The notes beneath the pieces were generated by a model. The model searched no databases. It had not been told where the DNA came from and was given only the letters and a program-made list of their open reading frames with translations. From Bdellovibrionaceae bacterium UBA6776 (GTDB lineage Bacteria; Bdellovibrionota; Bdellovibrionia; Bdellovibrionales; UBA1609), in the NCBI GenBank assembly GCA_002453155.1, contig DKGG01000019.1:1-64000 (forward strand): a stretch of 64,000 bases of DNA, in the 5' to 3' direction. This document shows positions 1 through 8,733 of this stretch, piece after piece. A program made the position numbers and the translations under genes. Every line of letters starts with the position of its first letter. Positions within the stretch are counted from its first letter, which is position 1.

Positions 1-21
1 AAAAGGAAGCAGGTACCTTTT
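1..21. repeat. Partial copy of an interspersed palindromic repeat
   Basis: The first 21 bases are identical to part of one arm of the long inverted repeat at 43505-43581 (bases 43554-43574). The match stops after base 21, where this copy continues CGC and the other GGCG. The window therefore seems to begin inside a second copy of the same REP-like element, placed just upstream of trpS. The left arm is outside the window. Confidence 0.6.
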
Positions 22-49
22 CGCAGTTCTATGCTAACTTCTTTGAATC

Positions 50-1063
50 ATGAAGGAAAAGCAGGTTGTACTGACAGGGGTGAAGCCCACAGGCATGCCC
101 CACCTGGGAAACTATTGGGGCGCGATCCGTCCCGCAATCGATATGGCGAACTCCGCAAACAGCAGCGAGAGCTGGCTGTTCATTGCGGATTACCACTCTT
201 TGACGGCGTTGAACAAAGCGGAGGAATTGTCCGCGATGGTGTATGAAGTGGCGGCCACGTGGCTCGCTTGCGGCTTGGATCCTTCACGCACCACCATTTA
301 TCGCCAGTCGGACATTCCTGAAATTTTAGAACTCAATTGGATTTTGTCCTGCGTGTGTCCCAAAGGTTTAATGAATCGCGCCCATGCTTACAAAGCCAAG
401 GTTCAAGAAAACGAAGAGTTAAAGCGGGAAGATGTGGATTTTGGTGTGAACATGGGACTGTATAACTATCCCATTTTGATGAGTGCAGACATTTTGCTTT
501 TTGATGCCACTCATGTTCCCGTGGGGCCCGATCAGGTTCAGCACATTGAGATTGCAAGAGACTTGGCGGAAAAATTCAATCGCATCTACGGGGAACATTT
601 GACTCTTCCTAAAGCAAAATTGATGGAAGGATTGGAAGTGGTTCCTGGAATGGATGGTCGAAAGATGAGTAAATCTTATGACAATCACATTCCCTTGTTT
701 GATGCACCTAAGAAGCGTCGCAAGCGAGTGATGAAGATTGTGACGGACTCATCCCCTCCTGAAGAGCCGAAGGATTATAAAAACTCTCTATTGTTTGATA
801 TGTACAAGTTGTTTGCTTCTCCGCAACAAGTGGAGGAAATGAAACAAAAATATCAAAAGGGAATTGGCTGGGGATATGTGAAGCAAGATTTGGACGATGT
901 GCTCGAGACCCATCTGGCTCCCATGAGAGAGAAGTACGAACATTTCATGTCCCACAAGGAAGAAGTGGATCAGATTTTAAAACAAGGTGCAGAGAAAGCG
1001 CGACCCAAAGCCTCTGAAAAAATTAAAACCCTTCGCAAGGCCATCGGATTGGTCAATGAATAA
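50..1063 (+). CDS. trpS: Tryptophan--tRNA ligase
   Basis: This cytoplasmic class Ic aminoacyl-tRNA synthetase activates tryptophan with ATP and charges tRNA-Trp. At 337 aa it has the normal family length. The HIGH-type signature is PHLGNY near residues 17-22, and the KMSKS loop is intact near residues 205-209. The segment between them contains the conserved GPDQ-QHIE stretch that binds tryptophan and the tRNA acceptor end. The start chosen is the first methionine before the KQVVLTG strand. No clear Shine-Dalgarno precedes it, and a repeat lies within 30 bases upstream. The MOSC gene follows after 12 bases, so the two are probably co-transcribed. Confidence 0.97.
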   Translation: MKEKQVVLTGVKPTGMPHLGNYWGAIRPAIDMANSANSSESWLFIADYHSLTALNKAEELSAMVYEVAATWLACGLDPSRTTIYRQSDIPEILELNWILSCVCPKGLMNRAHAYKAKVQENEELKREDVDFGVNMGLYNYPILMSADILLFDATHVPVGPDQVQHIEIARDLAEKFNRIYGEHLTLPKAKLMEGLEVVPGMDGRKMSKSYDNHIPLFDAPKKRRKRVMKIVTDSSPPEEPKDYKNSLLFDMYKLFASPQQVEEMKQKYQKGIGWGYVKQDLDDVLETHLAPMREKYEHFMSHKEEVDQILKQGAEKARPKASEKIKTLRKAIGLVNE

Positions 1064-1075
1064 GGAAAGGTCATT

Positions 1076-1837
1076 ATGAGCGAAATCAGAATTCTCGAAA
1101 GATACATTTACCCCATTAAAAGTTTTCCGGGATTGAGACTCCCAAAAATGGAAATTGATGAAAAGGGTCCCGTTCTGGATCGGCAGTGGATGCTTGTGGA
1201 TGAGAACAATTCCTTTTTAACCATGAGACAGCGTCCCGATTTGACTTTGTTTCGAGTGTCCTTAGGGAACTTTGTAGAGCTCACCTGGAAAGATGGGGAC
1301 ATGATGGACTTTGGCCTTTCCGAAGTGGAAGGGGAGTCTATGAAAGTGAAAATTTGGAAAGACGAAGTAAAGGCCCATGAGGTCAGCGGCGAGGTCAGTG
1401 AGTGGCTCTCTTCCAAATTGGATCAAAAAGTCAAATTGGTTCGCATGGATGACGATGCAAGAAGGGCCTTTAGCGAAGACGATCCCGACAGCAGCACGCG
1501 CTTTACAGACTCTTCACCGGTGCTCGTTTTGTCCAAAGCCTCTTTGGAGCTGTTGGATATGAAGATCGGAAAGAAAGTGGCCACATCGAGATTTCGCCCC
1601 AATTTGGTGGTGGATCATTTGGAGGCCCACCAAGAGGATCTGATTGAGGGATTCTATATCGGTCGCGTGGAATTTCACTTTTTAAAGAAAGCGTCTCGTT
1701 GCCGTGTGATTCAGGTGAATCCGTTGACGGGAGAGTTGACCGACGAGCCGATGAAAACTTTGAGCGAGTACCGTAAAGAAGACGGCAAAGTGTTTTTTGG
1801 TTCGTACTATTCTACCAAAGGAATGGGTACGGTTTAA
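1076..1837 (+). CDS. MOSC domain-containing protein (YcbX-like, no ferredoxin domain)
   Basis: The protein has 253 aa. An N-terminal MOSC beta-barrel domain begins with RYIYPIKSFPG and includes the typical LDRQWMLVD segment. The MOSC domain proper follows, with SRCRVIQVNP-TG near residues 207-220; in this family the cysteine is thought to hold the molybdenum cofactor. Relatives such as YcbX and mARC reduce N-hydroxylated compounds. YcbX carries an extra C-terminal ferredoxin domain, which is absent here, so a separate electron donor would be needed. The start ATG has an AAGGAAAGG-type ribosome site. It lies 12 bases after trpS and probably shares its transcript. Confidence 0.85.
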   Translation: MSEIRILERYIYPIKSFPGLRLPKMEIDEKGPVLDRQWMLVDENNSFLTMRQRPDLTLFRVSLGNFVELTWKDGDMMDFGLSEVEGESMKVKIWKDEVKAHEVSGEVSEWLSSKLDQKVKLVRMDDDARRAFSEDDPDSSTRFTDSSPVLVLSKASLELLDMKIGKKVATSRFRPNLVVDHLEAHQEDLIEGFYIGRVEFHFLKKASRCRVIQVNPLTGELTDEPMKTLSEYRKEDGKVFFGSYYSTKGMGTV

Positions 1838-1865
1838 GGACAAACCTTATAAGCCATGATTTTCC

Positions 1866-1924
1866 AAAGGAACACGCCACTTAGAATCCGCCGCATCTGC
1901 TGATTCTAAGTGGCGTGTTCCTTT
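1866..1924. repeat. Perfect 23-bp inverted repeat between convergent genes
   Basis: The arms 1866-1888 and 1902-1924 are exact reverse complements of 23 bases, separated by 13 bases. The element sits between the converging MOSC gene and the lpd operon. No T-run follows on either strand, so it is not a standard intrinsic terminator. Its sequence differs from the other long palindromes in this window. It may be a REP-like element, or a bidirectional stop or processing hairpin. Confidence 0.8.
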
Positions 1925-2000
1925 ATAAAGATAAGAAAGTCTTTGGGAAGCGGGCTTCTGCATCTGAGTTTCAAAACTGCTCGAAGAAATTGTCAGCGTA

Positions 2001-2031
2001 AATAAAATGTGGGAGCCACAGCTCCCACATT
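2001..2031 (-). terminator. Intrinsic terminator of the sucA-sucB-lpd operon
   Basis: An 11-bp perfect stem (2006-2016 with 2021-2031, loop of 4) is followed on the minus strand by TTTTATTT. It lies about 40 bases past the lpd stop codon, as expected for the end of that operon. On the plus strand no T-run follows the hairpin. Confidence 0.8.
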
Positions 2032-2068
2032 CCAAACCAAAATCTAACTAAATATGAAGCAATTACAT

Positions 2069-3472
2069 TTAAGATTGCCGGGCGCGCTTGTCCACGGCCA
2101 AGGCGGCTTCACGGATCACTTCGGGGAGGGTGGGGTGAGCGTGAAAGCTTCGCGCCACGTCTTCCGAGCTGGAGCCAAACTCCATGGCCACCACGGCTTC
2201 GCAGATAATGTCCGAAGCGCGAGGTCCCAAAATATGAACCCCAAGAATCTTGTCTGATTTTTTGTCCGCCAAAATTTTCACCATGCCATCGGTTGTGCCC
2301 AAAGCCTTTGCGCGACCGTTGGCAGAGAAGGGAAAGCTTCCGGAGTTGTAGGCAACACCCTCCGCTTTCAATTGCTCTTCAGTTTTTCCAACAGAAGCCA
2401 CTTCTGGCCATGTGTAAACCACGGAAGGAACGGTGTCGTAGTTCACATGACCACTTTGACCGGCAATGATCTCGGCCACAGCAACGCCTTCTTCTTCGGC
2501 TTTGTGGGCAAGCATCGGACCAGGGATCAAGTCACCAATGGCATAAATGTTTTTGCAGGAAGTTTGGTAGTGCGAGTTTACTTTTACAAATCCACGCTGA
2601 TCTTTTTCAATGCCCACAGCATCTAAGCGTACCCCTTCAGAAAAAGGGCGGCGACCGGTGGCCACCAAAACATAATCCGCTTCCATGTTTTGGGATTCGC
2701 CAGTTTTTAAAGTTTCAAAAGACACCGAAACCTTTTTGCCATCGGATTTTGCAGACGTCACTTTCACGCCCATGTGAAATTCCATGCCTTGCTTCTTCAA
2801 AATCTGTTGCAGCTTTTTGGAAACCTGTTTGTCCATGGCTCCGCAGATGTTGTCGGCGTATTCCAAAACAGTGACCTTGGCGCCTAAACGCAACCACACC
2901 GAGCCGAGCTCAAGCCCAATCACTCCGCCGCCAATCACAATCAAATGCTTTGGAACTTCATTGAGTGACAGTGCTTCTGTGGAAGAAATGATCCGTTTGC
3001 CATCAAAATCCACTCCAGGAAGAGCGTTGGGAACGCTTCCGGTGGCGAGGATAATGTTTTTCGCTTTTACGGTTTCTGTTTTTCCAGAGGAGGTGAGCAC
3101 TTCCACTTCGGTTTCGCTCTTTAAGCGTCCCAAACCTTGAAGCCGCTCAATTTTATTTTTTTTGAAAAGATAATCCACGCCACCAGTCAAATCAGAGACG
3201 ATTTTATCTTTTCGCTCCATCATTTTTTTCAAATCGAGCTTCACTCCGGAAACCATCACTCCGTGGGTTTCTAAGTCGTGAGACACTTGATGAAAGTGTT
3301 CCGAAGAATCCAAAAGAGCTTTGGAGGGAATGCAACCCACATTCAAGCAGGTTCCACCCAAAGTTTTGTCTTTTTCAATCACCGCAGTTTTTAGACCCAA
3401 CTGCGCACACCGAATGGCGCCGGTGTATCCGCCAGGGCCCGCACCAATAAATACAACATCAAATTCACTCAT
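2069..3472 (-). CDS. lpdA: Dihydrolipoyl dehydrogenase (E3)
   Basis: This FAD flavoprotein reoxidises the dihydrolipoyl group of E2 and passes the electrons to NAD+. It has 467 aa. The FAD-binding GAGPGG lies at residues 10-15 and the redox-active disulfide at C42 and C47 (TCLNVGC). A second Rossmann motif, GGGVIGLE, binds NAD. The C-terminal HPTLPE supplies the catalytic His-Glu pair of the dimer interface. The ATG lies one base after the sucB stop, and its ribosome site (GGAG) is inside sucB, so translation is probably coupled. As the last gene of sucA-sucB-lpd it most likely serves 2-oxoglutarate dehydrogenase. It could also serve pyruvate dehydrogenase if no other E3 exists. Confidence 0.97.
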   Translation of the reverse strand: MSEFDVVFIGAGPGGYTGAIRCAQLGLKTAVIEKDKTLGGTCLNVGCIPSKALLDSSEHFHQVSHDLETHGVMVSGVKLDLKKMMERKDKIVSDLTGGVDYLFKKNKIERLQGLGRLKSETEVEVLTSSGKTETVKAKNIILATGSVPNALPGVDFDGKRIISSTEALSLNEVPKHLIVIGGGVIGLELGSVWLRLGAKVTVLEYADNICGAMDKQVSKKLQQILKKQGMEFHMGVKVTSAKSDGKKVSVSFETLKTGESQNMEADYVLVATGRRPFSEGVRLDAVGIEKDQRGFVKVNSHYQTSCKNIYAIGDLIPGPMLAHKAEEEGVAVAEIIAGQSGHVNYDTVPSVVYTWPEVASVGKTEEQLKAEGVAYNSGSFPFSANGRAKALGTTDGMVKILADKKSDKILGVHILGPRASDIICEAVVAMEFGSSSEDVARSFHAHPTLPEVIREAALAVDKRARQS

Positions 3473-3473
3473 G

Positions 3474-4736
3474 TTAAATCTCCAAAACCAATCGAGCAGG
3501 ATCTTCCAGCGCTTCTTTCACTTTCACAAGGAAGCTCACGCTTTCTGCACCATCAATGATTCTATGGTCATAACTTAAAGCCACATACATCATGGGACGA
3601 ATCACCACTTCGCCATTGATGGCCATGGGGCGCTCTTCAATTTTGTGCATTCCCAAGATTCCGCTTTGAGGCGGATTCAAAATCGGCGTGGACATCAAGG
3701 ATCCATAAACGCCGCCATTGCTAATCGTAAAGGTTCCGCCACTCAAATCATCAATGGAAATTTTTCCGTCCCTTGCTTTGATCGCATAGGCTTTAATGGA
3801 GGCTTCGATTTCTGCAATGCTCATCATCTCGGCGTTTTTCAAAACGGGGACCATCAATCCCTTCTCTGTTCCCACGGCAATGCCAATGTTGCAGTATTTG
3901 TGGTAAACCACTTCGTCGCCTTCGATAAAAGCATTTACCCGTGGATAGGCTTTCAATGCTTCAATCACGGCTTTGACGAAAAAGCCCATAAAACCCAAGT
4001 TCACATCATATTTTTTTTTGAAATCCTCTTTGTACTTGGATCGCAAGCTCATCACTGCGGACATGTCGATTTCGTTGAAAGTGGTCAAGATCGCAGCGGT
4101 ATGTTGAGCTTCCACCAATCTTTCGGCGATGCGCTTTCTCAAAGTGGTCATTTTCTCTCTTTGAGTTTCCGTAGATCCGCCCACCATTTTCACTGGCTCT
4201 GGTGCAGGCTTGGAAGGTTTCGAAGCCGCAGCGGGAGCGGCGGCTTTTCCTTGAGACGCTTTCGCTCCACCGTTCTCCAAGTGATTCAAAACGTCCTCTT
4301 TGGTCAAATTTCCTTTGGGACCTGTGGCTTTGATGTCAGAAGGGTTCAAATTGTTTTCTTCCACCAGCTTTCGAACGGCCGGGCTCAAGGTGTCTGCCGC
4401 AGAAGAGGAGGCTTTTCCTTGTGGGGCAGATTCTGCAGAGGATTTTGATGATTCTTCTGCCGAAGAGCTTTTCTCGGTGGAAGACCCAGCAGGCTTCGCT
4501 GCGGACTCATCAATCTCACCGACAACACTTCCAATGGGAACCACATCTCCCGGTTCTGCTTTGGTCTTCAAAACGCCCGAAGTTTCTGCCACAACTTCAA
4601 CGCTGGCTTTGTCGGTTTCGAGGACCAGAAGAACGTCATCTCTTTCGACGTACTCGCCATTTTGTTTTTGCCACTCACCAATGGTGGCTTCCGTGATGGA
4701 TTCTCCAACGGCAGGAACTTTAATTTCGAAGGACAT
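3474..4736 (-). CDS. sucB: Dihydrolipoyllysine succinyltransferase (E2 of 2-oxoglutarate dehydrogenase)
   Basis: This is the core enzyme of the 2-oxoglutarate dehydrogenase complex and transfers succinyl from lipoamide to CoA. It has 420 aa. One lipoyl domain occupies residues 1-75, with the lipoylated lysine in ETDKAS (K43). A Ser/Ala/Glu-rich linker follows. The peripheral subunit-binding domain is near residues 117-153 (LSPAVRKLVEE). The catalytic domain ends with YDHRIIDG, which contains the active-site His and Asp. The linker is long and serine-rich, which is a common source of variation. An AGGAGAAAG ribosome site precedes the ATG. It lies 12 bases downstream of sucA. Confidence 0.96.
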   Translation of the reverse strand: MSFEIKVPAVGESITEATIGEWQKQNGEYVERDDVLLVLETDKASVEVVAETSGVLKTKAEPGDVVPIGSVVGEIDESAAKPAGSSTEKSSSAEESSKSSAESAPQGKASSSAADTLSPAVRKLVEENNLNPSDIKATGPKGNLTKEDVLNHLENGGAKASQGKAAAPAAASKPSKPAPEPVKMVGGSTETQREKMTTLRKRIAERLVEAQHTAAILTTFNEIDMSAVMSLRSKYKEDFKKKYDVNLGFMGFFVKAVIEALKAYPRVNAFIEGDEVVYHKYCNIGIAVGTEKGLMVPVLKNAEMMSIAEIEASIKAYAIKARDGKISIDDLSGGTFTISNGGVYGSLMSTPILNPPQSGILGMHKIEERPMAINGEVVIRPMMYVALSYDHRIIDGAESVSFLVKVKEALEDPARLVLEI

Positions 4737-4748
4737 TTGCGCTTTCTC

Positions 4749-7490
4749 CTACAGGCCCAAGGCTTTGTTGATGATTATTTTTTGTTCTTCAAGATGCACT
4801 TTTGTAGATCCCACAGCGGGGCTGGCCCGTTCGGTGCGGCCGACATATTCCACATCCACTTTGGATTTGCCCACTTCGTCCAGCAAACTTTCCAAAAGAG
4901 GTTTGATAAAAGTGAAGGCGCCCATATTCTTGGGCTCTTCTTGGGTCCATAGGACCTTTTTTAATTTTGGAAGTCCACTGAAGAAAGGCGCCAACTGGGT
5001 GCGTGGAAATGGGTAAAGCTGTTCCAAGCGAACCACGGCGCGGCTGGAAAGATCTTTTCCGCTTTCTTCGCGGGCCGCATCCAAATCGTAGTAGATCTTT
5101 CCCGAGCAAAGAACCAAAGTTTCCACTTTAGAAAGATCGGTCACTTTTGGATCTTCCATCACTTCTTGAAAGCTTCCCTTTGTAAAGGCCTCAATCGGAG
5201 AAACCACTTTCGGGTGTCTCAGTAGGGATTTCGGAGACATCACAATCAAAGGCTTTCGAAAATCTCTTTTGACCTGTCTTCGAAGAGCGTGAAAAAGATT
5301 TGCCGGAGTGGTGAAGTTGCACACTTGCATGTTCGCCTGCGCACAAAGCTGCAGGTAGCGTTCAAGTCGTGCGCTGGAGTGTTCGGGTCCTTGACCTTCG
5401 TATCCATGGGGAAGAAGCAGAACCAAGCCAGAATGGCGTTTCCATTTCATTTCGGCTGAACTTAAAAATTGATCGATAATGATTTGAGCGCCATTGGAGA
5501 AATCTCCAAATTGCGCCTCCCAAATGGTCAAGTAAGTAGGGTCTGAACTGGAGTTTCCATATTCAAAACCCACAACGGCCATCTCGGAAAGGGGAGAGTT
5601 GTAAATGCAAAACTCTCCGTCTTTGGGATTCAATTGCGACAAAGGCGTAAACTCTTGTCCGGTTTTGATGTCGGTGTAAACGGCCTGGCGGTGAGTGAAG
5701 GTTCCTCGTTTGCAATCCTGTCCGGAAATGCGAACGGGAGTGTTCTCTAAACAAAGACTTCCGTAAGCCAAGAGTTCGCCCATAGCCCAATCCAAAGAAT
5801 CATCGTCGACCATTTTCTTTCGGGCTTCGATGAGCTTCTTAATTTTCGGGTGGGTGTTGAAATCTTTGGGCTCCGTGGTCAAAACTTCCAAAACTTCCTT
5901 TGCAACTTTCGCAGAGGTTTTTGTGTCCACGGACTTTTCAAAGTCTTCAGTGGTTCCCTGACGAAGTCCTTCCCAAAGTCCGTGAAAGGCATCGGGCTGT
6001 GCGGTCAAGGGCTTTTCGCGCACCTCTTCCAGGATCGCTTGAAGATTGTCGATGCGTTGTTTGTAAATGTCATCGGACTCATCCGCGGACTGAATGTTTT
6101 CTTTGGCCAATTGATCTTTGTAGATCGCAAGCAATGTGGGATGCTTTTTGATCGCCGCATACATTTCGGGCTGAGTGAACGCGGGCTCATCCCCTTCGTT
6201 GTGTCCATAACGGCGGTAGCAGATCAAATCGATCACCACGTCTTGCTTAAATTCCTGACGAAAACGCATGGCAATGTCCATGGCTCGCACACAAGCTTCC
6301 ACATCGTCCCCGTTGACCAACAAAATCGGAGCCTTGATGGCTTTGGCGCCATCGGAAGAGTAGCGCACCGACCGCGCATCTTTGGGATCGGTGGTAAATC
6401 CCACTTGGTTGTCGATGATGATGTGAATGGCGCCGCCCACGGTGTAACCTTGAAGCTGTGACAGTTGCAAAGTTTCCGCAACCACACCTTGGCCAATGAA
6501 GGCCGCATCCCCATGGATCAATACGGGAAGAACTTTCTTTCGGTCCATCATGTCGTTTCGCGCCCGTTGCTTGGCGCGAGTCATTCCTAACACCACGGGA
6601 TCCACCGCTTCCAAGTGGGAAGGGTTGAACGCCAAGGAAATGTGAACTTTCCCCTCTGGAGTTTCTTTGTCGTTGGAATATCCCAAGTGGTACTTCACGT
6701 CGCCATCATAATCTTCGTCGATGGGACTTGCGCCTTCAAACTCTGAAAGAATGATTTTAAGAGCTTTGTCCATGAAGTTGGCCAAAACATTCAGGCGTCC
6801 TCGGTGAGCCATTCCGATCACAATTTCTTCCAAGCTCAAGCCGATTCCCTTTTCGGCCAAGTGCTCTAACATGGGGATCAGCGCATCTCCACCTTCAATG
6901 GAAAATCGTTTCATTCCCACAAAACGGGAGTGAAGAAATTTTTCGAGAGATTCGGTCCTTGCCAACTGCATGTAGACTTTTTTCTTTTTCTCTTCAGAAA
7001 GATGAAAGTTCATGTGACCTTCCATCTCGGCTTGGAACCAGTCGCGCACCCGCTGCGGACAATCGCCCAGTTCAGCGGTCAAATGCCCACAGTAGGACTT
7101 TTCCAAATGGGAAATGATATTTTTTAATTTTTTATCTTTTAGTCCCAAGTGAGGACCCACTTCAAAATTTTCTTCCAGATCCGAGTCTTTCAGTTTGAAT
7201 TTTTGAAGTTGAAAAGATTCGGTTTTGGGCGGATTGAGTCCAAGAGGATCCAAGGAGGCTTTTAAGTGTCCATAGCTTCGATAATGTTCCACAAGCTCAT
7301 ACACATTGAGCTCTTTTTCCGAAAATCCTTCCGGAGTGGAAAGCCCTTTTGCGAACTCCACGCCTTCAAAAAAGTGAACCCATTCGGCATCCACACCCTC
7401 AGGGTTTTCTAGATATTTTTGAAACAAGGATTCAACGAGTTCGAGATTTGAACGATTGAGATAACTGAACTTTTCCAAGTGATTCTCCAC
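4749..7490 (-). CDS. sucA: 2-oxoglutarate dehydrogenase E1 component
   Basis: This thiamine-diphosphate enzyme decarboxylates 2-oxoglutarate and succinylates the lipoyl group of SucB in the TCA cycle. At 913 aa it is close to the usual 930. The N-terminal E2-binding segment (SYLNRSNLELV...DAEWVHFF), the HRGRLNVL and GDAAFIGQG motifs of the cofactor site, and the C-terminal transketolase-like half are all present. The start is GTG at 7490. No Shine-Dalgarno precedes it, and a perfect TATAAT lies only about 20 bases upstream, so the transcript may have almost no leader. It is the first gene of sucA-sucB-lpd. Confidence 0.97.
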   Translation of the reverse strand: MENHLEKFSYLNRSNLELVESLFQKYLENPEGVDAEWVHFFEGVEFAKGLSTPEGFSEKELNVYELVEHYRSYGHLKASLDPLGLNPPKTESFQLQKFKLKDSDLEENFEVGPHLGLKDKKLKNIISHLEKSYCGHLTAELGDCPQRVRDWFQAEMEGHMNFHLSEEKKKKVYMQLARTESLEKFLHSRFVGMKRFSIEGGDALIPMLEHLAEKGIGLSLEEIVIGMAHRGRLNVLANFMDKALKIILSEFEGASPIDEDYDGDVKYHLGYSNDKETPEGKVHISLAFNPSHLEAVDPVVLGMTRAKQRARNDMMDRKKVLPVLIHGDAAFIGQGVVAETLQLSQLQGYTVGGAIHIIIDNQVGFTTDPKDARSVRYSSDGAKAIKAPILLVNGDDVEACVRAMDIAMRFRQEFKQDVVIDLICYRRYGHNEGDEPAFTQPEMYAAIKKHPTLLAIYKDQLAKENIQSADESDDIYKQRIDNLQAILEEVREKPLTAQPDAFHGLWEGLRQGTTEDFEKSVDTKTSAKVAKEVLEVLTTEPKDFNTHPKIKKLIEARKKMVDDDSLDWAMGELLAYGSLCLENTPVRISGQDCKRGTFTHRQAVYTDIKTGQEFTPLSQLNPKDGEFCIYNSPLSEMAVVGFEYGNSSSDPTYLTIWEAQFGDFSNGAQIIIDQFLSSAEMKWKRHSGLVLLLPHGYEGQGPEHSSARLERYLQLCAQANMQVCNFTTPANLFHALRRQVKRDFRKPLIVMSPKSLLRHPKVVSPIEAFTKGSFQEVMEDPKVTDLSKVETLVLCSGKIYYDLDAAREESGKDLSSRAVVRLEQLYPFPRTQLAPFFSGLPKLKKVLWTQEEPKNMGAFTFIKPLLESLLDEVGKSKVDVEYVGRTERASPAVGSTKVHLEEQKIIINKALGL

Positions 7491-7508
7491 AGGTGATTTC
7501 AGTGAAAA

Positions 7509-7514
7509 ATTATA
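7509..7514 (-). promoter_or_regulatory. Probable -10 element of the sucA promoter
   Basis: The minus strand reads TATAAT, the exact sigma-70 -10 consensus. The predicted transcription start falls about 12 bases before the sucA GTG. No convincing -35 hexamer lies at 16-18 bases, so an activator or another feature may compensate. Confidence 0.45.
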
Positions 7515-7586
7515 CCCTATGTCCTTAGAGTGAAGCAGATGGAAATGCAGCGCAACAAATAGTGGGAAACTGGAATTAGGTAGAGT

Positions 7587-7617
7587 TTGACCAAGGCCCT
7601 AAGGGTTCTGGTACCAT
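7587..7617 (+). promoter_or_regulatory. Candidate promoter for the squalene synthase-like gene
   Basis: TTGACC at 7587-7592 is followed 19 bases later by TACCAT (7612-7617), which is preceded by TGG as an extended -10. The spacing is longer than ideal. The site points away from the sucA promoter, so the intergenic space would hold divergent promoters. Confidence 0.3.
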
Positions 7618-7639
7618 TCTTTTTCAGACGGGAAGTTTT

Positions 7640-8698
7640 ATGGAAAAAAATTCTGAGTTTATTGAGCGACACCTCGACAAAGTTTCACGAAGCTTTGCGT
7701 TTTGCATCCGTCAATTGCCGGAGCCCTTGCATCTTTGGGTGGGCATCAGTTACTTGCTCTGTCGCATTGTGGACACGGTGGAAGACTCCGAGTTTTCTGA
7801 TTTGAATCATCAGCTGGAAGCCTTTGATTGGTTCGATCGCTCAATTACAGAGCACAAATCCAATTTGGAAATGTATCAATACCCTCAGAATCTTTTGCCA
7901 GCGGGGATTTCGGAGGGGGAAGCGGATTTGCTTCGGGAAAGCGCCCGTGTGTTTGAAGTTTTTTGGTCCATGGATGAAACGGCCCGAGATCGAGTCTCTA
8001 AGTTGGCCCACTCGATGTCGTTAGGCATGCGCCATTTTCGAACCCGCTCTCAAGAGGGTTTGCGTTTAAAAAACTTAAAAGAGGTGAATCAGTACTGCTT
8101 TTTTGTGGCGGGGCTTGTGGGCGAAATGCTGGTGGGCTTTGTTTCGCAAGTGGAGCCGCGCTTCCCCATGAGCGTGAGTCAGGTGCTGAAAGCGCACCAC
8201 TTTGGTTTGTTTCTGCAGAAAGTGAATCTTTTAAAAGATCAGCTAAAGGATCAGAAATTGGGGCGTTTTTTGGTGCCGTCTCGAGGCGAGGTGGAAAGCA
8301 GCGCTCGAGAAAACGCCGGACAGGCCTTTTTGTTTTTAACGGATCTTCCTCTGGAGCAAATGGAGTTTCGCCGGTTTTGCGCCTGGTCTTTATTTATGGG
8401 TATCGAGTCTTTAAAGGCGGCCTCGACCGGATTTCGAAAGGGCCTCTCACAGAAAATGTCGCGTCCACAAACAGAAGCTTTGCTGATGGAGGTGGAGGAG
8501 CGATTGGGGGACAACTCTCGATTGAAGGAGCTGTTTGAAAGCTCCTCAAAAGGTCTTGGTTGGGTAGAAGCTCCTGATTTCAAAAGCTTAAGTGCAGTCA
8601 GAGAGGCGGAGAGCTCAGAGAAAGCTCCAGGCTGGTTCTTTCAGCTTTATCAAGGCGCGCTTCCTGCCCAAGACTTTTCGGCGTTGGGAATTGTGTAA
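7640..8698 (+). CDS. Squalene/phytoene synthase family protein
   Basis: The protein has 352 aa and is probably a head-to-head prenyl transferase (two farnesyl diphosphates to squalene, or a related reaction). The first Asp-rich motif is DTVED at residues 45-49, inside the squalene-synthase-like stretch YLLCRIVDTVED. YCFFVAGLVGEML near residues 150-165 also resembles squalene synthase. The second acidic motif appears as KDQLKD near residues 199-204, where the family usually has a D-x3-D; the first Asp is kept but the surroundings are less canonical. No hopanoid or carotenoid genes are adjacent, so the product cannot be named from context. A GGGAAG ribosome site precedes the ATG. It is transcribed divergently from sucA, and the Fur-family gene follows 35 bases after the stop. 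Confidence 0.8.
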   Translation: MEKNSEFIERHLDKVSRSFAFCIRQLPEPLHLWVGISYLLCRIVDTVEDSEFSDLNHQLEAFDWFDRSITEHKSNLEMYQYPQNLLPAGISEGEADLLRESARVFEVFWSMDETARDRVSKLAHSMSLGMRHFRTRSQEGLRLKNLKEVNQYCFFVAGLVGEMLVGFVSQVEPRFPMSVSQVLKAHHFGLFLQKVNLLKDQLKDQKLGRFLVPSRGEVESSARENAGQAFLFLTDLPLEQMEFRRFCAWSLFMGIESLKAASTGFRKGLSQKMSRPQTEALLMEVEERLGDNSRLKELFESSSKGLGWVEAPDFKSLSAVREAESSEKAPGWFFQLYQGALPAQDFSALGIV

Positions 8699-8727
8699 TT
8701 GACAATCACTTTCAGTTAGGGCCTAGT
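8699..8727 (+). promoter_or_regulatory. Promoter with overlapping Fur-box-like operator
   Basis: TTGACA (8699-8704) is a perfect -35, and CCTAGT at 8722-8727 is a weak -10 at 17-base spacing. Overlapping it, bases 8700-8714 fit the 7-1-7 Fur palindrome (TGATAAT-n-ATTATCA) at 11-12 of 14 positions. An operator over the -35 of a Fur-family gene suggests autorepression. The predicted transcription start would fall on or next to the annotated ATG. Confidence 0.5.
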
Positions 8728-8733
8728 GGGCCC

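Noticed and set aside
1866..1924. Intrinsic terminator of the trpS-MOSC operon
   Set aside because: The long inverted repeat has no T-run on the plus strand.
3645..4448. 267-codon open frame antisense to sucB
   Set aside because: It lies wholly opposite a certain gene; His/Phe/Gly-rich composition is typical of antisense shadow frames.
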